Shown in pieces: positions 53,901 through 64,000 of a DNA stretch of 64,000 nt. Under the pieces are notes generated by a model. It did not search any database. It was not told the origin of the DNA and saw only the letters and a list, made by a program, of their open reading frames with translations. Source of the DNA: Mycolicibacterium sp. HK-90. Its GTDB lineage: Bacteria > Actinomycetota > Actinomycetes > Mycobacteriales > Mycobacteriaceae. Where the stretch lies: assembly GCF_030486405.1 (NCBI RefSeq), contig NZ_CP129613.1, forward strand, positions 3,162,001 to 3,226,000. The letters are read 5' to 3'. The translations under genes were made by a program, and so were the position numbers. How positions within the stretch are numbered: position 1 is the stretch's first letter; each line of letters starts with the position of its first letter.

Positions 53901-56900
53901 CGTCGCGGGTGACGGAGTGGTATGCGGATACCTGGGCCGGTCAGGTTTGACCGCAACGCGATTCGTGCCGTGTCCGTTCGGCACTGCCGACAGCGGGGGA
54001 GCCCGCATGTATCGCACCGGAGACCTGGTGAGCTGGCGTCCGGACGGACAGCTGCAGTATCTGGGTCGCGCCGACGACCAGGTCAAGATCCGTGGCTATC
54101 GCATCGAACTCGGTGAAGTCCAAGCCGCGCTGGGCGGATTGGACGGTGTGGCGCAGGCCGTCGTGATCGCCCGCGAGGACCATCCAGGCGTCAAACGGTT
54201 GATCGGCTATGTCACCGAGCAGGTGCCCGGGTCGGCAGACCCCGCGGCGATGCGAAAAGCGTTGGCAGACCGGCTGCCTCCGTACATGGTTCCCGCCGCC
54301 GTCGTCGTCCTGGACGCGCTGCCATTGACGGTCAACGGCAAGCTCGACACCCGCGCCCTGCCGGAACCGGATTATCAGGACACCGATCGGTACCGCGCGC
54401 CCGAGACTCCGGTCGAGGAGATCCTGGCCGGCATCTATGCCCAGGTTCTCGGGCTCGAGCGGGTCGGGGTCGACGACTCGTTCTTCGACCTGGGGGGCGA
54501 CAGCATCCTGTCCATGCAGGTCGTGGCCCAGGCCAGGGCCTGCGGCGTGATGTGCCGGCCGCGGGACATTTTCGTCGAGCAGACCGTGGCCCGGCTGGCG
54601 CACGTGGTCGGTGTCACCGACGACGACGACGGTCTCGTCGATGAAGGCGTCGGGCCGGTGGCCCCCACTCCGATCATGCGGTGGCTGGAAGAGGTGGACC
54701 GCGCGGGCGGCCCGGTCGACCAGTTCAACCAGACGGTGGTGGTCCAGGCCCCGCCGGGAGTCACCGAGTCCGACGTCGCCGTGGTTGTGGGCGCGCTGAT
54801 GGACCGGCACGCGATGCTGCGTCTGCGCGTCGACGACGATGCTGCCGGAAACTGGTCACTCGTGGTGCCGGAGAAAGGTTCGGTGCGAGCACATCTGGAA
54901 TCGGTGGATGTCCTGTCCGACGAGGCACTGGTGGCGGCCCGGTCGCGGTTGAACCCGGCGGCCGGCGAGATGGTCAGCGCTTTGTGGGTGGCATCCGCCG
55001 GCCAGTTGGTGCTGACGGTTCATCACCTGGCGGTCGACGCGGTGTCCTGGCGCATCCTGCTCGAAGACCTCAACATCGCCTGGGCCCGGCATTGCCAGGG
55101 ACAGCCGGTGGCGCTGCCCATCACCGGGACCTCCTTCGCGCAGTGGACGGCACGACTCGGTGAGCACGCCCGCTCGGCGGCAGTGGTGGACCACGCTGAC
55201 GCCTGGCGACGTGTGCTGGCCACCCCGTCCGCACTGCCCGCCGCGCGGCCCGAACTCGACACGTACGGCACCGCAGGCCATCTCACCGCGGCGTTGGATG
55301 TCGAGACCACCCGTGTGCTGCTCGGCGAGGCTCCGGCCGCCTTCCACGCCGGGGTACAGGACATCCTGCTGATCGCCTACGGGCTGGCGTTGACAGAATT
55401 CCTGGGAGTCACGTTGCCGGTCACGATCGATGTCGAGGGGCATGGCCGTAGCGAAGAACTGGACAAATCTGTCGACCGGAAGATCGACCTGTCGCGCACC
55501 GTCGGTTGGTTCACCGCCAAGTACCCGGTGCAGTTGAGAACGGCGGGAGACACCGGAGGCCGTCGCGGCGGGCTGCGATGGTCCGAGGTCGTGGCAGGTG
55601 ATCCGGCGCTGGGCCGGGTCGTCAAGGACGCCAAGGAGCAACTGCGTGCCCTGCCCGACGGAATGACCTACGGGCTCCTTCGTTACCTCAACCCCGATGT
55701 CGACCTGTCTGGGGCGGACCCGACCATCGGTTTCAATTATCTCGGCAGGATGGGGGCGGCCGGTGCAGCCCAGTCGGAGGCCGTCACCGGTCTGTGGCAC
55801 CCCAGTCACGAGGGGTCGGTAGTCGCCGCCGCGGCCGCGGCCGTACCCATGCCGCTGGGGCACACTGTCGAACTCAACGCGAGCACCGCTGAAACCGACT
55901 CGGGTCCAAGTCTTCACGCGTCCTGGACGTGGGCGCCCTTGGCCCTGGACGAGACCCAGGTCAGCCGGCTGAGCCAACTCTGGTTCGAGGCGCTGGCCGG
56001 GATCTGCGCCCACGTCAGAACGGGTGGCGGCGGCCTGACTCCGTCCGACATCCTTCCGGCCCGCCTGACCCAGCCCGAGATCGATGAGCTGAGTACGCAT
56101 CACCGGATCTCGGATGTCCTGCCGCTGACACCGCTGCAGCGCGGACTCCTGTTCCAGGCCAACGCCACTGCCCGCAACGACGACGACGTCTACGCCATGC
56201 AGCTTGACGTCACCATTACCGGACCGCTGGATCCGCCCCGGTTGCGCGAGGCGGTGCGCACTGTTGTCAACCGCCACCCGAACCTGGCCGCCCGATTCGA
56301 CAAGCGCTTCGACGAACCGGTCCAGCTCATCCCGGCCGATCCCACCGTCCCCTGGCAGTACCTCGACATGGCCACGGGCACAGCAGCTCTCGACGAGCAG
56401 ATACAGCAGTTGTGCGCCGGTGAGCGCGCATCGGTCTGCGATCTGTTGCACCAGCCGGCATTCCGTACCGCACTGATCAAGACCGCGGTCGACGAGTACC
56501 GGTTCGTCATGACCTATCACCACATCGTGCTCGACGGGTGGTCACTGCCGATCCTGTTGCAGGAGATCTTCGCCAGTTACTACGGGCAGCGCCTTCCTGC
56601 ACCCGCGTCGTACCGCAATTTCGTGGCATGGATGGCTGATCGAGACATCGAGGCCGCCCACAGCGCGTGGCGCGACGTCCTGACCGGCTTTGCCACGCCG
56701 ACTCTGGTAGCGCCCGGCCGGGCCGCCCCGGGACGCCGCGCCACCGAGTCGTTCCGGTTGCCCGCCGACACGACCCGGGCCGTCAACGAGCTCGCACGCG
56801 CACAACACACCACCGCCAACACCGTGCTGCAGGCGGCGTGGGCCCAGGTGCTCATGTGGCTCACCGGCCAGCACGATGTTGCCTTCGGCGTCGCGGTCTC

Positions 56901-57357
56901 GGGCCGGTCGGCCGAGGTGGCCGGGGCCGATTCGATGGTGGGCCTGCTGATCAACACCGTGCCGGTTCGCGCCACCATCACGCCGGACACCACCGTCGCC
57001 GGTCTGCTCGACGAGCTGCAACGTCACCACGGTGACACCCTCGATCATCAACATCTGGCGCTCAGCGAGATCCACCGTGCCGTGGGCCATGATCAGTTGT
57101 TCGACACCCTGTTCGTCTATCAGAACTACCCCGTGGAAACGGTGGCGACGTCGATGGCCGACGGGTTGGCCATCACCGGGGTCAACGGGCGCGAATACAA
57201 CCACTACCCGTTGACCCTGCAAGCGATGCCGGGCACCGAACTGGTTCTGCGAGTGGAATTCGATACCGAGGTATTCACCGCGAAGCGCGTGAACAAGGTC
57301 GTCGGGCGGTTCCAGCGGGTGCTGGAAGCCATGACCGGGGAGGTGCCGCGATCGTGA
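32911..57357 (+). CDS. Giant NRPS 1: six modules plus the condensation domain of module 7
   Basis: The product of about 8148 residues assembles a lipopeptide. Domain order is C1-A1-PCP1-E1, C2-A2-PCP2, C3-A3-PCP3-E3, C4-A4-PCP4, C5-A5-PCP5, C6-A6-PCP6-E6, C7. Every PCP has LGGDS, every A domain has the SGTTG loop and the NGKL lysine, and every C and E has HHxxxD. C1 (HHIAIDG) sits at the N-terminus and likely adds the fatty acyl chain. Condensation domains after E domains are of the D-accepting kind (LTPLQxGLLF) and the others of the L-accepting kind (LSFAQxRLWF), so the chain logic is consistent. TTG 32911 overlaps mbtH by 11 bp and gives [20 protein letters not shown]; no ATG or GTG fits better without running deeper into mbtH. 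No methylation, reductase or thioesterase domain is present. Confidence 0.93.
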   Translation: MISRPPAGTSGSEDGALPLTRGQLDIWLSEEAGLAGAKWQLGMLARIDGVIEHARLEQAIRHVVREAEPLRATFVEVDGRVFQTVSDYPEVELLRYDLTASPAPAQDAYRVASSIRQAPMPLSGPLFKFALLQTRADEFYFFVCCHHIAIDGIGMGLVCHRIAAVYTAIAADAPIPPAIFGSLQSLIDCESEYEATDDYLDDQAYWAENAPSESEPRHGSERGVANQANEYEPSAPVQLDASVVARSRDLAKTLGVRRASVITAAYALLVHGEIGGSEVALDFPVSRRVRPEALMVPGMVSGVVPLTVQMSPCDTVAGLCARVDQRIQGALRHQRFPLRAIENKMRFQGTGRPSTRAAINFIPTIPIADFGGAPGAGTATHTGLVDQFGVVFLKKDDDLLLSTTGVGQLFAGCDVSDLAVRLDRILASMTADPARLLSTVGVRAGLGELDEWGNRTAVSGTVPVSPSIPELFADQVARNPEAVAVSFGDSSMSYRGLDAAANRLAHLLVERGVGPGQRVALVFSRSVESVVAIMGVLKAGAAYVPIDPSVPDARLEFVLADARPSVVVTTADLMHRLDGHSLAVIDVHDRAVYGRPSTALPVGPGPDDVAYLIYTSGTTGVPKGVAIPHRNVIRLLDAIDRDVALSAGQVWTQCHSVAFDFSVWEIFGALLHGGRLVVVPESVTRSAEEFHALLVDEHVSVLSQTPSAFYALQAVDAAGPENRLALEVVVFGGEALEPSRLSPWVAEHPGLPRLINMYGITETTVHASFREITAADVGSAVSPIGVPLADLAFFVLDDWLRPVPAGAVGELYVAGAGLGYGYVGRSPLTSTRYVACPFGIPGRPATRMYRTGDLVSWGVDGQLRYLGRADEQVKIRGYRIELGEIQSALMALDGVEQAVVIAREDRPGDKRLVGYITGSADPSAVRAALGEALPSYMVPAAIVTIDALPLTVNGKLDKKALPAPEYQHADGYRAPSTPTEEILAGIYAQILGLDRVGVEDSFFELGGDSILSMQVASRARAAGLTCRPRDIFVQQTVARLAQVVGTGRLTDEPADEGLGPVAATPIMRWLKDLERAGGPIDEFNQTVVLQAPLGVTDADVVILLQALLDRHGMLRLRAEDDGAGGWSLTVPEAGSVDASGCVRSVATLTDEALVATRSELDPAGGAMLRALWVTSTSQLVLVVHHLAVDGVSWRILLEDLNIAWSQRAGGRPVALVPTGTSFAGWAGLLARSALSPNLVDQAEVWRKVVAVPPVLPAPQPDVDTYSTAGQLSMVLDPESTHQLLGEVPAAFHAGPQDILLIAFALAVAEFTRSSSPILIDVEGHGRSGDLGGDVDRDIDLSRTVGWFTTKYPVSFTFGRRVHALPWTQVVSGAADLGVAVKEAKEQLRALPDGVTYGLLRYLNPDVELSAPDPAIAFNYLGRFGGGANHGPGDVWGMHPDGLSLTRLAGAVPTALGHTVELNVAAIDTDRGVQLNADWTWALSALDRAEVGRLGQLWFDALTGICAHVRNGGGGLTPSDIAPAELSQQQIDDLARQHRIVDILPLTPLQQGLLFHAGTARGFADVYAMQLDIALSGPLDQERLRASVQAVVDRHPHLTALFCDRFDRPVQVIPADPVVPWRCMALDANGIGADDRLQEIRAAERAAVCDLRNEPAFRACLIRVADDRHRFVLTAHHIVLDGWSMPILLREIFAGFSGQRLPAATPYRRFLTWLADRDDDAARAAWREMFAGFDTPTLVGPAGRNELGQRGVETFRLPEEITRGLGELARTHHSTANVALQAAWALLLSSLTGRHDVAFGTTVSGRPAEVDGADSMVGLLINTVPVRAKLTPATTTADLMRQLQNAHNDTLEHQHVALSDIHRIAGQDQLFDTLLVFENYPIDSTTLSDVGGVAITEFDFRESNHYPLAVQALPGPEMRLRVEFDTAVFDLDTVEALIERLKAALVAMAANPARPLSSIDLLDGAAHTRLDEWSHRSVLAESATAESITALFARQVARTPDAPAVTFEGRSMTYRELDDAATRFAHVLSAHGARPGEVVALLFSRSADALVAILAVLKTGAAYVPVDPALPLPRIEFMVADAAPVVAVTTAGRRSRLDGCDVPVLDITEHTAAAGPAAETQGSPVPAGPGPADIAYIIYTSGTTGVPKGVAIPHRNVPGLFGSLDANVASGPGQVWTQWHSYSFDVSVWEIFGALLHGARLVVVPESVAASPDDFHQLLVAEGVTVLSQTPSAAGMLSAKGLESTALVVAGEACPPELVDRWAPGRVMVNAYGPTEATVYASISTPLTAGSVVPIGAPVAGGALFVLDDWLRPVPPGVVGELYIAGRGVGTGYWRRSGLTSSRFVACPFGAPGARMYRTGDLVRWGLDGQVHYLGRVDEQVKIRGYRIELGEVQAALAALDGVTQAVVIAREDNPGTLRLVGYITGSADPGQVRAQLAERLPSYMVPSAVVMIDAVPLTVNGKLDRRALPAPDFLDVDRYRVPANPVEEILADTFARVLGLDRVGVDDSFFDLGGDSLSAMRLIAAINASLESGITVGSLFDAPTVAQLAVRVSGDATRLEPLVVGARPAVVPLSFAQSRLWFLDQLQGPSPVYNMTAAFRLTGALDVDALSAALVDVVARHESLRTLFAAPDGIPRQVVTAPAHLDVAWDVVDATGWTPAQVQEGIEEAARHIFDLSTEIPLRARLFRLSDDEHVLAAVVHHIAADGWSVTPLVTDLGRAYAHRCAGRAPDWAPLAVQYADYTLWQRAQFGDLEDSQSRIASQLTYWRDALAGMPERIDIPTDRPYPLMTDQRGATMTVDWPAELQQQVARVAREHNATTFMVVQAALLTLLSKLSASSDVAVGFPIAGRRDPVLDDLVGFFVNTLVLRADLAGDPTVADLLAQVRARSLAAFDNQDVPFEVLVDQLNPTRSLAHHPLIQVALAWQNLADHDINDSAAGMVLGDVQITRMPVDTRTARMDLNFSLAERRTESGEPAGIGGMVEFRTDVYDAETIATLIARLQRVLTSMTADPNARLSAIDLLDDAEHARLATLGNRAAVTRPAPASAAVSVPALFAEHVARTPEAVALTFGERAWTYHELDESANRLAHLLISRGAGPGESVALLFNRSADAIVAILAILKTGAAYLPIDPVVPDARLAFVLSDAGPVAALTTTDLVDRLRGHDVAIVDVNEIDGPARHPAGELPTPHPDDVAYLIYTSGTTGVPKGVAVTHHNVTQLLESLDAGLPRPGVWPQCHSLAFDVSVWEIFGALLRGGRVVVVPEDVTVSPDDFHALLVRSRVDVLTQTPSAVRVLPPEGLESAALVVVGEACSPEVVEQWAPGRVMINAYGPTETTMCVAISAPLQPGLGVPIGSPVPGAALFVLDEHLRPVPAGVVGELYVAGAGLAYGYVGRTGLTASRFVACPFGNPGLLMYRTGDLVCWRPDGQLQYLGRADEQVKIRGYRIELGEVQAALAGIDGVDQAVVIAREDRPGDKRLVGYITGGAEPAGIRAQLTDRLPAYMVPAAVMVLDALPLTVNGKLDTRALPAPDYGSGDDYRAPADAVEAVLTDIYAQVLGLDRVGVDDSFFDLGGDSILSMQVVARARTAGLVCRPRDVFVEQTVARLARVAQVTGVAGGAHGPVDEGVGPIVATPIIRWLNEVERADGRVDQFNQTLLVQGPVGVTEADVVIMVQALLDRHGMLRLRVGDDGAGGWSLTVPEPGAVAARGCVRPVPTLTDEALVAARSRLNPAAGAMVSALWVTSTSQLVLVVHHLAVDGVSWRIILEDLNIAWAHLRGGQPVALPPAGTSFARWAELLQAQADRPEVVAQANAWRQVAAAPAVLPAARPGVDTHETAGQLRVSVDAPTTRLLLADVPAAFHAGVQDILLIALGLALAEFARATGKDAAPIAIDVEGHGRVEDVAADIDLSRTVGWFTTKYPVALDFADLATGLSWSEVLVGDTALGAAVKAAKEQLRSLPAPLTYGLLRYLNADLHLDGADPTIGFNYLGRLGGSAEATDDMWRLSADSLEATGAAAAIPMPLTHTVALNAGTVDTENGPQLQANWTWARSVVDEAQVELLGRLWSEALTGICAHVRTGGGGLTPSDIAPAKLSQSEIDDLTRQYRVADILPLTALQKGLVFHSSTVHGRDDDLYVVQLDITVAGSLNEHRLRDAVQVVAGRHPHLAARFCEQFDEPVQIIPSDPAAGWRYVELSTAATEEQIRRICAEERTAVCDLAHPPAFRVAVVRTGNDRHRVVLTNHHIVLDGWSLPILLQEIFAAYHGHRLPAATPYRSFIGWLAGRDVDAAHAAWREVLEGFDTPTLVGPSQKSELGKRGIRAHRLSAHTTRALDDLARSHRTTVNIVLQGAWALLLNSLTGQHDIAFGTVVSGRPAEVVGAESMVGLLINTVPVRADLTAATTTTDLLDSLQHAHTKTLEHQHLSLSEIHRITDQDRLFDTLFVFENYPVDTGALSSAGDGLEIVEFTSHESTDYPLTMQAIPGDQLRLRLEYDTAVFDTAAIDVLTNRIEAVLEAMTADPGRAVSAVNLLDEAERARLAQWGNRAVLSDLAQPASVPELFAAQVMRSPEAVALVCGDRSLTYRELDEAANRLAHLLVSRGVGPGERVALMFPRSAEAIVAILAVLKSGAAYLPIDPALPEARVEFMLTDAAPIAAVTTTALADRFDGHGLTIVDVGDAAIEAQPSTPLAPPAPDDIAHVIYTSGTTGQPKGVAVTQRNVVQLFDSLQIGIPLAPGQVWTQFHSYAFDFSVWEIWGALLHGGRLVVVSDAVTRSPEDFHALLVREGVTVLTQTPSAVGVLPMQGLDATALVIGAEPCPPALVDRWAPGRVMVNVYGPTETTMWLCASAPLEAGSGPPPIGAPTAWAAFFVLDEWLRPVPAGVVGELYLAGAGVGVGYWRRSGLTSSRFMACPFGEPGTRMYRTGDLVRWRADGQLDYFGRADEQVKIRGYRIELGEIQSALTALEGVDQAAVIAREDNPGDKRLVGYITGTADPVKSRAALAERLPGYMVPASIVALAALPVTVNGKLDARALPAPDYRDVDHYRAPASPEEEILAGIYAQVLGVERVGADDSFFDLGGDSVSTMRLVSAINAGLGTELSVRAVFETPTVAQLALCVSERAGRLEPLVAGERPAVIPLSFAQNRLWFVDQLQGPSPVYNMPVGLRLHGRLDAEALGAAFGDVVARHESLRTLFDAPDGTPRQVVMPADRADFGWDVVDATGWAASALDEAIDATVRYSFDLASEIPLRAKLFRLAEDEHVLVAVVHHIAADGWSLAPLVRDLSVAYAGRRAGRAPEWEPLAVQYVDYTLWQRAQLGDLDDDDSPITAQLAYWEDALAGLPERLALPTDRPYPPVADQRGSTVDVHWPVELQQRVAAVATEHSATSFMVMQAALAVLLSKLSASTDVAVGFPIAGRGDPVLDELVGFFVNNLVLRVDLAGDPTVAELLAQVRARTLAAFEHQDVPFEVLVERLNPTRNLTHHPLVQVALAWQNLPWQDTGPAGGLTLGDLDFTPLPVETKTARMDLTFSLGERWTPEGDPAGIGGAVEFRTDVFDTAGIEALIARWQRVLTAMTSDSTQRLSAIDLLDEAEHIRLDGWGNRAVLATSEPTTAPAPVSIPELFADQVARTPEAVAISCAGRRLSYREVDAAATRLAHTLTAHGVGPGSCVALLAERSAGAVVSMLAVLKAGAAYLPIDPVLPDARIEFMLADAAPTVAIVTAGLAGRLAGCDLRVIEVGDDADQVLGGPADTDLPVPRPDDIAYIIYTSGTTGVPKGVAITHHNVTELLGSPDTFLAGQTWTQWHSYAFDASVEEIWGALLHGGRLVIVPESVARSPEDLQTLLVTEQVTVLSQTPSAVALLSPEHLGAVSLLVAGEACPAEVVDRWAPGRTMVNAYGPTETTICASRTAPLAPDTGAPSIGVPVPGAALFVLDAALRQVPPGVVGELYVAGRGVGVGYLGRADLTGSRFVACPFGAPGTRMYRTGDLVSWGADGQLRYVGRADDQVKIRGYRIELGDIQSVLAGLDGVDQAAVVARADRPGDTRLVGYVTGTADPAKLRTQLAEALPAYMVPAAVVTLAELPLTPNGKLNSRALPAPEYQDIDNYRAPGTLTEEILTGIYAGVLGVERVGVDDSFFDLGGDSLSAMRLVAAINTAMDAGLAVRVLFEAPTVAQLAPRLGGDEDRLDPLVAGDRPAVIPLSFAQSRLWFLDQLQGPSPVYNMATALRISGALDVDALGAALGDVVARHESLRTVFPAADGIPRQSVLAVEAAQFGWAVVDAGGWTAERVHEAIGEAARHTFDLSREIPLRAKLFRLSEDEHVLAAVVHHIAADAWSLTPLMADLGVAYAGRSAGHAPAWPDLAVQYVDYTLWQRAQFGDFDDSGSRIATQLAYWQDALAGMPERLALPTDRPYPPAADQRGALVSLDWSAELQQKIARVAREHNATSFMVIQAALLTLLSKLSGSSDVSVGFPIAGRRDPALDELIGFFVNTLVLRADLTGDPTVGEVLAQVRSRSLAAYDHQDVPFEVLVERLNPTRSLTHHPLVQVALGWQNVPGQSGDSLALGDLAVSQMPADTHTARMDLSFSMAERRTPTGAPAGIGGTVEFRTDVFDTQTIETMIKRFELVVSAMTADTGRRLSSIDLLDTEEHARLDGMGNRAALNAPDSPAVSVPELFAAQVNRSPDAVAVTSGGRSLTYLELDNAANRLAHLLIGQGAGPGHCVALLMERSADAIVAMLAAMKTGAAYLAIDPALPAARIEFMLSDAAPVLAVTTAGLADRLDGHRLRVITVDEIAVPATDGYPDTAPAVPAPGDIAYLIYTSGTTGLPKGVAVTHRNLTHLARSTPEQLPADQVWTQCHSYAFDFSVWEIWAALLGGARLVVVPESIVSSPDEFHALLVGERVNVLTQTPSAAGALSPQGLESVALLLGGEACPGEVVDRWAPGRVVINAYGPTEITVYASMSAPLEAGSGAAPIGAPVPTSALFVLDEWLRPVPPGVVGELYVAGDGVVCGYLGRSGLTATRFVPCPFGTADSGGARMYRTGDLVSWRPDGQLQYLGRADDQVKIRGYRIELGEVQAALGGLDGVAQAVVIAREDHPGVKRLIGYVTEQVPGSADPAAMRKALADRLPPYMVPAAVVVLDALPLTVNGKLDTRALPEPDYQDTDRYRAPETPVEEILAGIYAQVLGLERVGVDDSFFDLGGDSILSMQVVAQARACGVMCRPRDIFVEQTVARLAHVVGVTDDDDGLVDEGVGPVAPTPIMRWLEEVDRAGGPVDQFNQTVVVQAPPGVTESDVAVVVGALMDRHAMLRLRVDDDAAGNWSLVVPEKGSVRAHLESVDVLSDEALVAARSRLNPAAGEMVSALWVASAGQLVLTVHHLAVDAVSWRILLEDLNIAWARHCQGQPVALPITGTSFAQWTARLGEHARSAAVVDHADAWRRVLATPSALPAARPELDTYGTAGHLTAALDVETTRVLLGEAPAAFHAGVQDILLIAYGLALTEFLGVTLPVTIDVEGHGRSEELDKSVDRKIDLSRTVGWFTAKYPVQLRTAGDTGGRRGGLRWSEVVAGDPALGRVVKDAKEQLRALPDGMTYGLLRYLNPDVDLSGADPTIGFNYLGRMGAAGAAQSEAVTGLWHPSHEGSVVAAAAAAVPMPLGHTVELNASTAETDSGPSLHASWTWAPLALDETQVSRLSQLWFEALAGICAHVRTGGGGLTPSDILPARLTQPEIDELSTHHRISDVLPLTPLQRGLLFQANATARNDDDVYAMQLDVTITGPLDPPRLREAVRTVVNRHPNLAARFDKRFDEPVQLIPADPTVPWQYLDMATGTAALDEQIQQLCAGERASVCDLLHQPAFRTALIKTAVDEYRFVMTYHHIVLDGWSLPILLQEIFASYYGQRLPAPASYRNFVAWMADRDIEAAHSAWRDVLTGFATPTLVAPGRAAPGRRATESFRLPADTTRAVNELARAQHTTANTVLQAAWAQVLMWLTGQHDVAFGVAVSGRSAEVAGADSMVGLLINTVPVRATITPDTTVAGLLDELQRHHGDTLDHQHLALSEIHRAVGHDQLFDTLFVYQNYPVETVATSMADGLAITGVNGREYNHYPLTLQAMPGTELVLRVEFDTEVFTAKRVNKVVGRFQRVLEAMTGEVPRS
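32962..37450 (+). other. NRPS module 1 (C-A-PCP-E), threonine-type, D
   Basis: C1 begins [11 protein letters not shown] and looks like an acylating starter. A1 reads [26 protein letters not shown] and [13 protein letters not shown], giving the pocket D-F-W-S-V-G-M-V-H-K, close to the known Thr code DFWNIGMVHK. PCP1 has LGGDSILSM and E1 has [10 protein letters not shown] and RTVGWFT. Predicted residue: D-allo-Thr. Confidence 0.8.
34411..35870 (+). repeat. Near-identical A1 copy of the A1/A7 repeat
   Basis: This A1-coding stretch matches 57576-59035 (A7) at a constant offset of 23165 bp with no net length change. Most of it is nearly identical at the base level, with one diverged block of about 170 bp near 34565-34730 (the segment before the SGTTG loop). 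Confidence 0.85.
37500..40570 (+). other. NRPS module 2 (C-A-PCP)
   Basis: C2 ([24 protein letters not shown]) is of the D-accepting kind, matching the E domain before it. The A2 pocket reads D-V-W-S-V-A-A-V-Y-K ([29 protein letters not shown]). I cannot assign a substrate with confidence. PCP2 is LGGDSLSAM. No epimerase, so an L residue is expected. Confidence 0.75.
40610..45150 (+). other. NRPS module 3 (C-A-PCP-E), D residue
   Basis: C3 ([23 protein letters not shown]) accepts an L donor. The A3 pocket reads D-V-W-T-V-V-A-M-C-K; substrate not assigned. E3 has [10 protein letters not shown] and [12 protein letters not shown], so a D residue is expected at position 3. Confidence 0.75.
45220..48260 (+). 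other. NRPS module 4 (C-A-PCP)
   Basis: C4 ([24 protein letters not shown]) is D-accepting. The A4 pocket reads D-F-W-T-V-G-V-M-W-K. Unlike the other A domains, the usual AGEAC segment is GAEPC and the tyrosine region is [11 protein letters not shown], which may widen or reshape the pocket. Substrate not assigned. Confidence 0.72.
48290..51440 (+). other. NRPS module 5 (C-A-PCP)
   Basis: C5 ([23 protein letters not shown]) accepts an L donor. A5 reads FDASVEEIW, so the third pocket position is Glu instead of Trp, giving D-A-E-S-L-A-A-I-C-K. Glu at this place also occurs in a known Val code (DFESTAAVYK), hinting at an aliphatic residue; this is a weak prediction. Confidence 0.72.
51480..56030 (+). 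other. NRPS module 6 (C-A-PCP-E), D residue
   Basis: C6 is of the L-accepting kind but its active-site motif is HHIAADA (51874-51894), and E6 has HHLAVDA (55021-55041): both end in Ala where Gly is usual. Catalytic His and Asp remain. The A6 pocket reads D-F-W-T-L-G-A-V-Y-K; substrate not assigned. A D residue is expected if E6 is active. Confidence 0.72.
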
Positions 57358-59230
57358 CTGCCGAGGCCAACCGGCGATTGTTGTCGATGGATCTCGACGA
57401 CGACGATGATCTCGAGGAGCTGGACGAGTGGGGTAACCGGGCCGCCTTGAACGGGGCCGTGCCGGTGTCGCCGTCGATTCCGGAGTTGTTCGCCGAGCAG
57501 GTGGCCCGCGATCCGGGGGCCGTAGCGGTCAGCTTCGCCGGCAGCCACATCACCTACGGGGACCTTGATCGGGCGGCGAATCGGTTGGCGCACTTGCTGA
57601 TCGAGCGTGGTGTCGGGCCGGGGCAGCGGGTGGCGTTGGTGTTCGCCCGGTCGGTGGAATCGGTCGTGGCGATCATGGGTGTGCTGAAAGCCGGTGCGGC
57701 GTATGTGCCGATCGATCCGGCGGTACCCGATGCCCGGGTGCGGTTCGTGATTACCGATGCCGCGCCGGTGGCCGCGGTCACCACGGTCGATCTGGCCGAT
57801 CGTCTTGCCGGGACCGACGTGACGGTGATCGTCATCGACGATCCTGCGGTGGCCGCCCAGCCCAGCACCACGCCGCGAGTTGCGGCAGCGCCCGATGATG
57901 TTGCGTATCTGATCTACACGTCGGGTACCACGGGTGCGCCTAAGGGTGTGGCGATTCCGCATCGGAATGTGACGCGGTTGTTGGATGCGATCGATCGTGA
58001 TGTGGCGTTGTCGGCCGGGCAGGTGTGGACGCAGTGTCATTCGGTGGCTTTCGACTTCTCGGTGTGGGAAATTTTCGGTGCGCTGTTGCACGGTGGGCGG
58101 TTGGTGGTGGTGCCCGAATCGGTGACCCGCTCGGCCGAGGAGTTCCACGCTTTACTTGTCGACGAACACGTGAGTGTGTTGAGTCAGACGCCGTCGGCGT
58201 TTTATGCGCTGCAAGCGGTGGATGCGGCGGGTCCGGAGAATCGGTTGGCGCTCGAGCTGGTGGTGTTCGGCGGTGAGGCGCTCGAACCGTCGCGACTGAG
58301 CGCGTGGGTGGCCGAGCATCCGGGGCTGCCGCGGTTGATCAACATGTATGGGATCACCGAGACGACGGTGCATGCGTCGTTTCGTGAGATCACCGCCGCC
58401 GATGTGGGCAGTGCGGTCAGTCCGATCGGTGTGCCGCTGGCGGATCTGGCGTTTTTCGTGCTCGACGATTGGTTGCGTCCGGTGGCTGCGGGCGCGGTGG
58501 GTGAGTTGTATGTGGCCGGTGCGGGTTTGGGCTACGGGTATGTCGGGCGGTCGCCGTTGACCTCGACGCGGTATGTGGCGTGTCCGTTCGGGATACCGGG
58601 GCGGCCCGCGACACGGATGTATCGGACCGGGGATCTGGTGTCCTGGCGCCCGGATGGTGAGCTCCAATACCTGGGGCGCGCCGATGAGCAGGTCAAGATC
58701 CGTGGCTATCGGATCGAATTGGGTGAGATCCAGTCGGCGTTGATGGCGTTGGACGGTGTCGAGCAGGCGGTGGTGATCGCCCGCGAGGACCGTCCCGGTG
58801 ACAAACGTCTGGTCGGCTACATCACCGGCAGCGCCGACCCGTCGGCGGCGCGCGCCGCACTGGGCGACACGTTGCCGCCCTACATGGTCCCCACGGCCAT
58901 CGTCACCATCGACGCGCTACCCCTGACCGTCAACGGCAAACTCGACAAAAAGGCGCTGCCCGCACCGGAATACCAGCACGCCGATGGCTACCGGGCACCG
59001 TCGACTCCGACCGAGGAGATCCTGGCCGGCATCTACGCCCAGGTCCTCGGTGTGGACCGCGTCGGCGTCGACGACTCATTCTTCGATCTCGGCGGGGATT
59101 CCCTGCAGGCCATGCGTCTGGTCGCGGCGCTCAACAGAACTCTTGACGCCGGGCTGGAAGAGCGGGTTGTCTTCGACGCTCCGACGGTCGCAGAGTTGGT
59201 ACTCCGCATCGGTGGCGATGACGGCACCCG
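56100..59230 (+). other. NRPS module 7 (C | A-PCP), split over two proteins, threonine-type
   Basis: C7 ([24 protein letters not shown]) is the C-terminal domain of NRPS 1; A7-PCP7 are the first domains of NRPS 2. The A7 pocket is D-F-W-S-V-G-M-V-H-K, identical to A1. There is no E domain, so L-Thr is expected. The two halves must associate for the module to work. Confidence 0.8.
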
Positions 59231-62200
59231 CCGGCCATTGCGGGCAGGCGAGCGACCCGAGGTGATGCCCTTGTCGTTCGCACAGAGCCGATTGTGGTTC
59301 GTCGACCAATTGCAGGGTCCCTCACCGGTGTACAACCTGGCGGCAGGATTGCGTCTGACCGGATTGCTTGATGTCGATGCGCTGGGCGTGGCCGTTGCAG
59401 ACCTCCTGGAACGCCACGAGAGTCTGCGCACGGTGTTCCCGACGGTCGACGGGACGCCTCATCAGGTGATCGTTCCCGCGGATCAGACCGGGCTCACCTG
59501 GGAGGTCGTCGATGCCGCCGGATGGCCGGCGAGCCGGTTGCAGGAAGCGGTCGAGAGCGCCGCGCGGCACGGTTTCGACCTGGCTGCCGAGATTCCCTTC
59601 CGGGCAGAGGTTTTCCGCCTCGGCGACGACGAGCACGTGCTGGTCGTAGTGGTTCATCACATCGCTGCCGACGGTTGGTCGATCACCCCGCTGGTGGCCG
59701 ACCTGGCCGTGGCCTACGCCGCCCGGCGCGCCGGGCACGCGCCGGGCTGGGAACCGTTGGCCGTCCAGTATGCGGACTACACATTGTGGCAGCGTGCCGA
59801 GCTCGGCGATCTGGAAGACAGTGACAGCCGTATCTCCCAACAGCTGGAATTCTGGACAGCCGCGCTGGCGGGCATGCCCGAATGCCTGGCGTTACCGACC
59901 GACCGGCCATACCCCTTGGTGGCCGACCAACGCGGTGACCGGGTCGATGTGGACTGGCCGGCCGATCTGCAGCAGCAGGTCGCACGCCTGGCCCGCGACC
60001 ACAATGCAACCAAGTTCATGGTGATCCAAGCGGCGCTGTTGACCCTGCTGTCGAAACTGAGCTCGAGTTCCGATGTGGCGGTGGGATTCCCGATCGCGGG
60101 GCGTCGTGATCCAGCCCTCGACGATCTGGTCGGATTCTTCGTCAACACCCTGGTGCTGCGCGTGGAGCTGGCGGGAGATCCGACTGTCACCGAGGTTCTG
60201 GCTCAGGTGCGGGCCAACAGCCTCGGCGCCTTCGAACATCAAGACGTGCCCTTCGAAGTGCTCGTCGAGCGGCTCAACCCGACCCGGTCCCTGACCCATC
60301 ACCCTCTGGTGCAGGTGATGATGGCCTGGCAGAACCTCCCCGGACAGACAGGTGCGTCCGGCGAAGTACTGGAACTCGCAGACCTGCAAGCCAGCCCGTT
60401 GCCACTGGACACGCATACCGCCCGCATGGATCTGTCGTTCTCCCTCGCCGAACGCTGGACGGAAACCGGTGATGCCGCAGGGATTTCCGGGACGGTGGAG
60501 TTCCGCACCGATGTGTTCGACACCGCCACCGTCGAAGCTCTCATCGCCCGGCTACATCGCGTCCTCGATGCGATGGCGGCCGACCCGACCCGGCGACTGT
60601 CGGCAATCGAAGTGCTCGATCCCGAAGAACAGCGGCGCCTGGACACGGTGGGCAACCGCGCGGCCCTGACCAGCTCCGCACCGAAACCGGACACGATCCT
60701 GGCCGTGTTCGATGCGCAGGTGGCGCGTGATCCGGGTGCGGTGGCCGTCAGCTTCGCCGGCAGCCACATCACCTACGGGGACCTTGATCGGGCGGCGAAT
60801 CGGTTGGCGCACTTGCTGGTCGAGCGTGGTGTCGGACCGGGACAACGGGTGGCGTTGCTGTTCTCCCGCTCGGTCGAGGCGATCGTCGCGATTTTCGCGG
60901 TCCTCAAGTCCGGTGCCGCCTATGTACCGATCGACCCCGCGGTGCCCGATGCGCGGCTGGAGTTCGTCCTCGCCGATTCCGCGCCGGTCGCCGCTGTCAC
61001 CACCAACGATCTGGCCGATCGTCTCGATGGGCACGAGTTGACGGTCATCGCCATCGACGACCCTGCCGCAGCCGGCCAGTCGGACGGCGCGCCACAGGTC
61101 GGGCTGGACCCGGACGGCATTGCGTACCTGATCTACACCTCAGGCACCACGGGGGTCCCCAAAGGCGTAGCGATTCCGCACCGCAACGTGATTCGCCTGC
61201 TACAGGCGCTGGACGCGGATCTGGAGTTGTCGCCGGATCAGGTGTGGACACAGAGTCATTCCCTGGCGTTCGACTTCTCGGTGTGGGAGATCTTCGGCGC
61301 CTTGTTGCACGGTGGCCGGCTGGTGGTGGTGTCCGACACGGTGGCGCGGTCTCCCGAGGATTTCCACGCCTTGTTGGTCGACGAGCAGGTCAGCGTGTTG
61401 AGCCAGACACCATCGGCGTTCTATGCGTTGCAGACGGCGGACGAGCTGTCACCCGCGTCAGGATCTGAGCTCGAGCTCGAGCTGGTGGTGTTCGGCGGTG
61501 AGGCGCTGGACCCGACCCGGCTGGGCGACTGGTTCGACGACCACCCGGTGCTGCCGCGGTTGATCAACATGTATGGGATCACCGAGACGACGGTGCATGC
61601 CTCGTTCCGTGAGATCACGGCGGCGGATGTGGGGAGTGCGGTCAGTCCGATCGGTGTGCCGCTGAAGCACCTGGCCTTTTTCGTACTCGATCGTTGGTTG
61701 CGCCCGATGCCGGTCGGCGTGGTGGGTGAGTTGTATGTGGCCGGTGCGGGTTTGGCTGCCGGGTATGTGGGCCGGGCCGGGTTGAGTGCGTCGCGGTTTG
61801 TGGCGTGTCCGTTCGGTGTGGCGGGGGAGAGGATGTATCGCACCGGGGATCTGGTGTCCTGGGGTGTCGATGGGCAGTTGCGGTATCTGGGGCGCGCCGA
61901 TGAGCAGGTCAAGATCCGTGGGTACCGGATCGAGTTGGGTGAGATCCAGGCTGCATTGATGGCGTTGGACGGTGTCGAGCAGGCGGTGGTGATCGCCCGC
62001 GAGGACCGTCCCGGTGACAAGCGCCTGGTCGGCTACATCACCGGCAGCGCCGACCCGTCGGCGGCGCGCGCCGCACTGGGCGACACGTTGCCGCCCTACA
62101 TGGTCCCCACGGCCATCGTCACCATCGACGCGCTACCCCTGACCGTCAACGGCAAACTCGATATTCGCGCGCTGCCTGCGCCCGAATACCAGGACGTCGA

Positions 62201-64000
62201 CCACTACCGCGCCCCGGCAACCCGCGTCGAGGAAATCCTGGCCGGCATCTTCGCCCAGGTCCTCGGGCTCGAGCAGGTCGGCGTCGACGACTCGTTCTTC
62301 GACCTTGGCGGCGACAGCATCTCGGCCATCCAGGTGATCTGGCGTGCCCACGCTGCCGGTCTGACAGGTCGCCCCCGCGACATCTTCGTCCAACAGACCG
62401 TGGCCCGGCTGGCGCGGGTGGTCAGGATGGCCGACACCGCCGGCCGGGTGATCGACGATGGGCTCGGCCCGGTGGTGGCGACCCCGATCATGCGCTGGCT
62501 CAAGAGCCTGGAAACTGCCGATGGCCCGATCGACGAGTTCAATCAGACCGTGGTGCTGCAGGCTCCCGCCGGTGCCTGCGAGGACGACGTCGTAATTCTG
62601 TTGCAGGCCTTGCTCGATCGACACGGCATGCTCCGCCTGCGTGCCGAGGACGACGGCGCCGCCGGATGGTCGATGAGCGTTCCTGAAGCCGACACGGTGG
62701 ACGCCCGCGGGTACCTGCAGACGGTGAACCTCCTGACCGAAGACGTACTGGCGGCCGCCCGCTCGCGGTTGAACCCCGCGGCCGGGGCGATGCTCAGCGC
62801 CGTGTGGAGTTCCACCACGGGTCAACTGGCATTGGTGGTTCACCATCTGGCGGTCGACGGAGTTTCGTGGCGAATTGTGTTGGAGGACCTCAACATCGCC
62901 TGGACTCAGCATCGAGGCGGGCAACCGGTGCTGTTGCCGCCGGCCGGAACGTCGTTCACCGGCTGGGCGAACGTACTGGCTGAGTACGCACACCACCCCG
63001 ACGTGATCAGCCAGGCACACGCGTGGCGGGAGGTGACATCGATCCCCGCGGCGTTGCCGGCACCGCAACCCGCCGAGGACACGTTCGCGACGGCCGGATA
63101 CCTGACGGAGCTCCTGGACGCCGAGACCACCCACATGCTGCTCGGCGACGTGCCGGCGGCATTCCATGCCGGGGTACACGAGATCCTGCTGATCGCCTTC
63201 GGTTTGGCGTGGGCGCAGTACCTGGGCACCGGCGGTACGCCCATCACGATCGATGTGGAGGGGCACGGGCGTCACGAGGACTTGGCCGGCGTCGGCGACA
63301 CGGAAGTCGACCTGTCGCGCACGGTCGGGTGGTTCACCACCAAGTACCCGGTGTCGCTGAACTTCGGCGGGCGCGACGGCGGGCTGCGCTGGACGCAGGT
63401 GGTGGCCGGCGATGCAGCGCTCGGAACGGTGATCAAAGGCGCCAAAGAGCAGCTTCGCGCCCTTCCGGACGGGCTGACCTATGGTCTGCTGCGATATCTC
63501 AACCCCGACGTGGACCTGGCCGGAGCCGATCCCGTCATCGGCTTCAACTACCTCGGACGGTTGGGCTCCCCGGCAGCGTATGCCTCGGGTGACGTGTGGC
63601 GTTTCAGCCAGGAAGGGTTGTCGCTGACCGGCGCTGCCGGGGCGATGCCCATCGCACTGGCACACTCGGTCGAGCTCAACGCGGTCACCATCGACACCGA
63701 CACGGGCCCGCATCTGAACGCCACCTGGACGTGGGCGCCCACCGTGCTGGACCGCACGGCCGTGACCCGGATCAGCCGGTTGTGGTTCGACGCCCTGGCG
63801 GGCATCTGTGCCCATGTCAGGCGCGGCGGCGGCGGGCCGAGTCCGTCGGACATCGCGCCGGCCCGGTTGAGCCAACAGCAGATCGACGCCCTGCACGGCG
63901 AAGACCCCATCGCCGACGTGCTGTTGTTGACGCCGTTGCAGCAGGGACTGCTGTACCACGCCGGCATCGCGAACAGCTCCGGCGACGATGTCTATGCGGT
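57354..64000 (+). CDS. NRPS 2, N-terminal part: A7-PCP7, full module 8, start of C9
   Basis: The gene starts with GTG 57354, which overlaps the NRPS 1 stop (57355-57357) and is preceded by GGGGAGGTG at 57337-57345, a very strong ribosome-binding site. It runs off the right edge; 2215 residues are visible. Order: linker, A7 (57460-58960), PCP7 (LGGDSLQAM), C8 ([23 protein letters not shown]), A8 (60700-62180), PCP8 (LGGDSISAI), E8 ([22 protein letters not shown]) and the beginning of C9 ([15 protein letters not shown]), which is D-accepting as expected after E8. A7 and A8 both have the Thr-type pocket. At least one more module and the release domain must lie beyond the window. Confidence 0.93.
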   Translation, partial: MTAEANRRLLSMDLDDDDDLEELDEWGNRAALNGAVPVSPSIPELFAEQVARDPGAVAVSFAGSHITYGDLDRAANRLAHLLIERGVGPGQRVALVFARSVESVVAIMGVLKAGAAYVPIDPAVPDARVRFVITDAAPVAAVTTVDLADRLAGTDVTVIVIDDPAVAAQPSTTPRVAAAPDDVAYLIYTSGTTGAPKGVAIPHRNVTRLLDAIDRDVALSAGQVWTQCHSVAFDFSVWEIFGALLHGGRLVVVPESVTRSAEEFHALLVDEHVSVLSQTPSAFYALQAVDAAGPENRLALELVVFGGEALEPSRLSAWVAEHPGLPRLINMYGITETTVHASFREITAADVGSAVSPIGVPLADLAFFVLDDWLRPVAAGAVGELYVAGAGLGYGYVGRSPLTSTRYVACPFGIPGRPATRMYRTGDLVSWRPDGELQYLGRADEQVKIRGYRIELGEIQSALMALDGVEQAVVIAREDRPGDKRLVGYITGSADPSAARAALGDTLPPYMVPTAIVTIDALPLTVNGKLDKKALPAPEYQHADGYRAPSTPTEEILAGIYAQVLGVDRVGVDDSFFDLGGDSLQAMRLVAALNRTLDAGLEERVVFDAPTVAELVLRIGGDDGTRRPLRAGERPEVMPLSFAQSRLWFVDQLQGPSPVYNLAAGLRLTGLLDVDALGVAVADLLERHESLRTVFPTVDGTPHQVIVPADQTGLTWEVVDAAGWPASRLQEAVESAARHGFDLAAEIPFRAEVFRLGDDEHVLVVVVHHIAADGWSITPLVADLAVAYAARRAGHAPGWEPLAVQYADYTLWQRAELGDLEDSDSRISQQLEFWTAALAGMPECLALPTDRPYPLVADQRGDRVDVDWPADLQQQVARLARDHNATKFMVIQAALLTLLSKLSSSSDVAVGFPIAGRRDPALDDLVGFFVNTLVLRVELAGDPTVTEVLAQVRANSLGAFEHQDVPFEVLVERLNPTRSLTHHPLVQVMMAWQNLPGQTGASGEVLELADLQASPLPLDTHTARMDLSFSLAERWTETGDAAGISGTVEFRTDVFDTATVEALIARLHRVLDAMAADPTRRLSAIEVLDPEEQRRLDTVGNRAALTSSAPKPDTILAVFDAQVARDPGAVAVSFAGSHITYGDLDRAANRLAHLLVERGVGPGQRVALLFSRSVEAIVAIFAVLKSGAAYVPIDPAVPDARLEFVLADSAPVAAVTTNDLADRLDGHELTVIAIDDPAAAGQSDGAPQVGLDPDGIAYLIYTSGTTGVPKGVAIPHRNVIRLLQALDADLELSPDQVWTQSHSLAFDFSVWEIFGALLHGGRLVVVSDTVARSPEDFHALLVDEQVSVLSQTPSAFYALQTADELSPASGSELELELVVFGGEALDPTRLGDWFDDHPVLPRLINMYGITETTVHASFREITAADVGSAVSPIGVPLKHLAFFVLDRWLRPMPVGVVGELYVAGAGLAAGYVGRAGLSASRFVACPFGVAGERMYRTGDLVSWGVDGQLRYLGRADEQVKIRGYRIELGEIQAALMALDGVEQAVVIAREDRPGDKRLVGYITGSADPSAARAALGDTLPPYMVPTAIVTIDALPLTVNGKLDIRALPAPEYQDVDHYRAPATRVEEILAGIFAQVLGLEQVGVDDSFFDLGGDSISAIQVIWRAHAAGLTGRPRDIFVQQTVARLARVVRMADTAGRVIDDGLGPVVATPIMRWLKSLETADGPIDEFNQTVVLQAPAGACEDDVVILLQALLDRHGMLRLRAEDDGAAGWSMSVPEADTVDARGYLQTVNLLTEDVLAAARSRLNPAAGAMLSAVWSSTTGQLALVVHHLAVDGVSWRIVLEDLNIAWTQHRGGQPVLLPPAGTSFTGWANVLAEYAHHPDVISQAHAWREVTSIPAALPAPQPAEDTFATAGYLTELLDAETTHMLLGDVPAAFHAGVHEILLIAFGLAWAQYLGTGGTPITIDVEGHGRHEDLAGVGDTEVDLSRTVGWFTTKYPVSLNFGGRDGGLRWTQVVAGDAALGTVIKGAKEQLRALPDGLTYGLLRYLNPDVDLAGADPVIGFNYLGRLGSPAAYASGDVWRFSQEGLSLTGAAGAMPIALAHSVELNAVTIDTDTGPHLNATWTWAPTVLDRTAVTRISRLWFDALAGICAHVRRGGGGPSPSDIAPARLSQQQIDALHGEDPIADVLLLTPLQQGLLYHAGIANSSGDDVYA
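57576..59035 (+). repeat. Near-identical A7 copy of the A1/A7 repeat
   Basis: This is the partner of 34411-35870. The shared part includes the whole specificity-determining region and continues through [10 protein letters not shown] and the following linker with [18 protein letters not shown] in both, then diverges inside the PCP domain. Confidence 0.85.
59260..63840 (+). other. NRPS module 8 (C-A-PCP-E), threonine-type, D
   Basis: C8 accepts an L donor. The A8 pocket is again D-F-W-S-V-G-M-V-H-K ([30 protein letters not shown]). PCP8 is LGGDSISAI and E8 keeps its motifs. Predicted residue: D-allo-Thr. Confidence 0.8.

Noticed and set aside
57300..57420. Possible frameshift error joining NRPS 1 and NRPS 2
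   Set aside because: The second frame has its own strong ribosome-binding site and a GTG overlapping the stop, which is the normal form of coupled genes, so I treat them as two genes. Resequencing could still change this.

Overview
The window reads as high-GC chromosome from a Mycobacterium, most likely a rapid grower (Mycolicibacterium-like). The main markers are a MmpS/MmpL pair of RND exporters, two Gap-type glycolipid-addressing membrane proteins, three glycosyltransferases of the glycopeptidolipid (GPL) type, an MbtH protein next to a giant non-ribosomal peptide synthetase (NRPS), and an adenylate cyclase closely resembling Rv1625c of M. tuberculosis. No tRNA, rRNA, CRISPR array or insertion sequence was seen.

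Left part (about 1-11480) is ordinary core genome: the start of cydA (cytochrome bd oxidase subunit I), an HdeD-like membrane protein, a three-gene polar amino-acid ABC transporter with touching or nearly touching genes, a two-domain sulfurtransferase, a histidine kinase/LuxR response-regulator pair, a DUF2339 membrane protein, a Dps ferritin-like protein behind a strong palindrome, a class III adenylate cyclase and a proline-rich exported protein.

Right part (about 11966 to the window end) is a GPL-like lipopeptide locus. It opens with mmpS-mmpL4a-mmpL4b (export). A small haemophore-like secreted protein, a sulfotransferase-family protein and a free-standing condensation-type acyltransferase follow. 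Next comes a block of three GPL-type glycosyltransferases interleaved with two Gap-like proteins on the other strand, two SAM methyltransferases and one TylF-type O-methyltransferase. A cytochrome P450 faces away from mbtH. Then two NRPS genes fill the rest.

NRPS 1 (32911-57357, about 8148 residues) holds six full modules plus the condensation domain of module 7. NRPS 2 (from 57354, running off the window) supplies A7-PCP7, full module 8 and the start of C9. Order: C-A-PCP-E / C-A-PCP / C-A-PCP-E / C-A-PCP / C-A-PCP / C-A-PCP-E / C | A-PCP / C-A-PCP-E / C... . At least nine residues are therefore expected, with D residues at positions 1, 3, 6 and 8. Canonical GPLs have a four-unit core (D-Phe, D-allo-Thr, D-Ala, L-alaninol). 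Modules 1, 7 and 8 carry the same threonine-type specificity pocket. The likely product is a long, multiply glycosylated and methylated lipopeptide, N-acylated by the first condensation domain, decorated by the tailoring enzymes, and moved to the surface by MmpS/MmpL and Gap proteins. The acyl-activating enzyme, deoxysugar genes and chain-release domain are not in the window.
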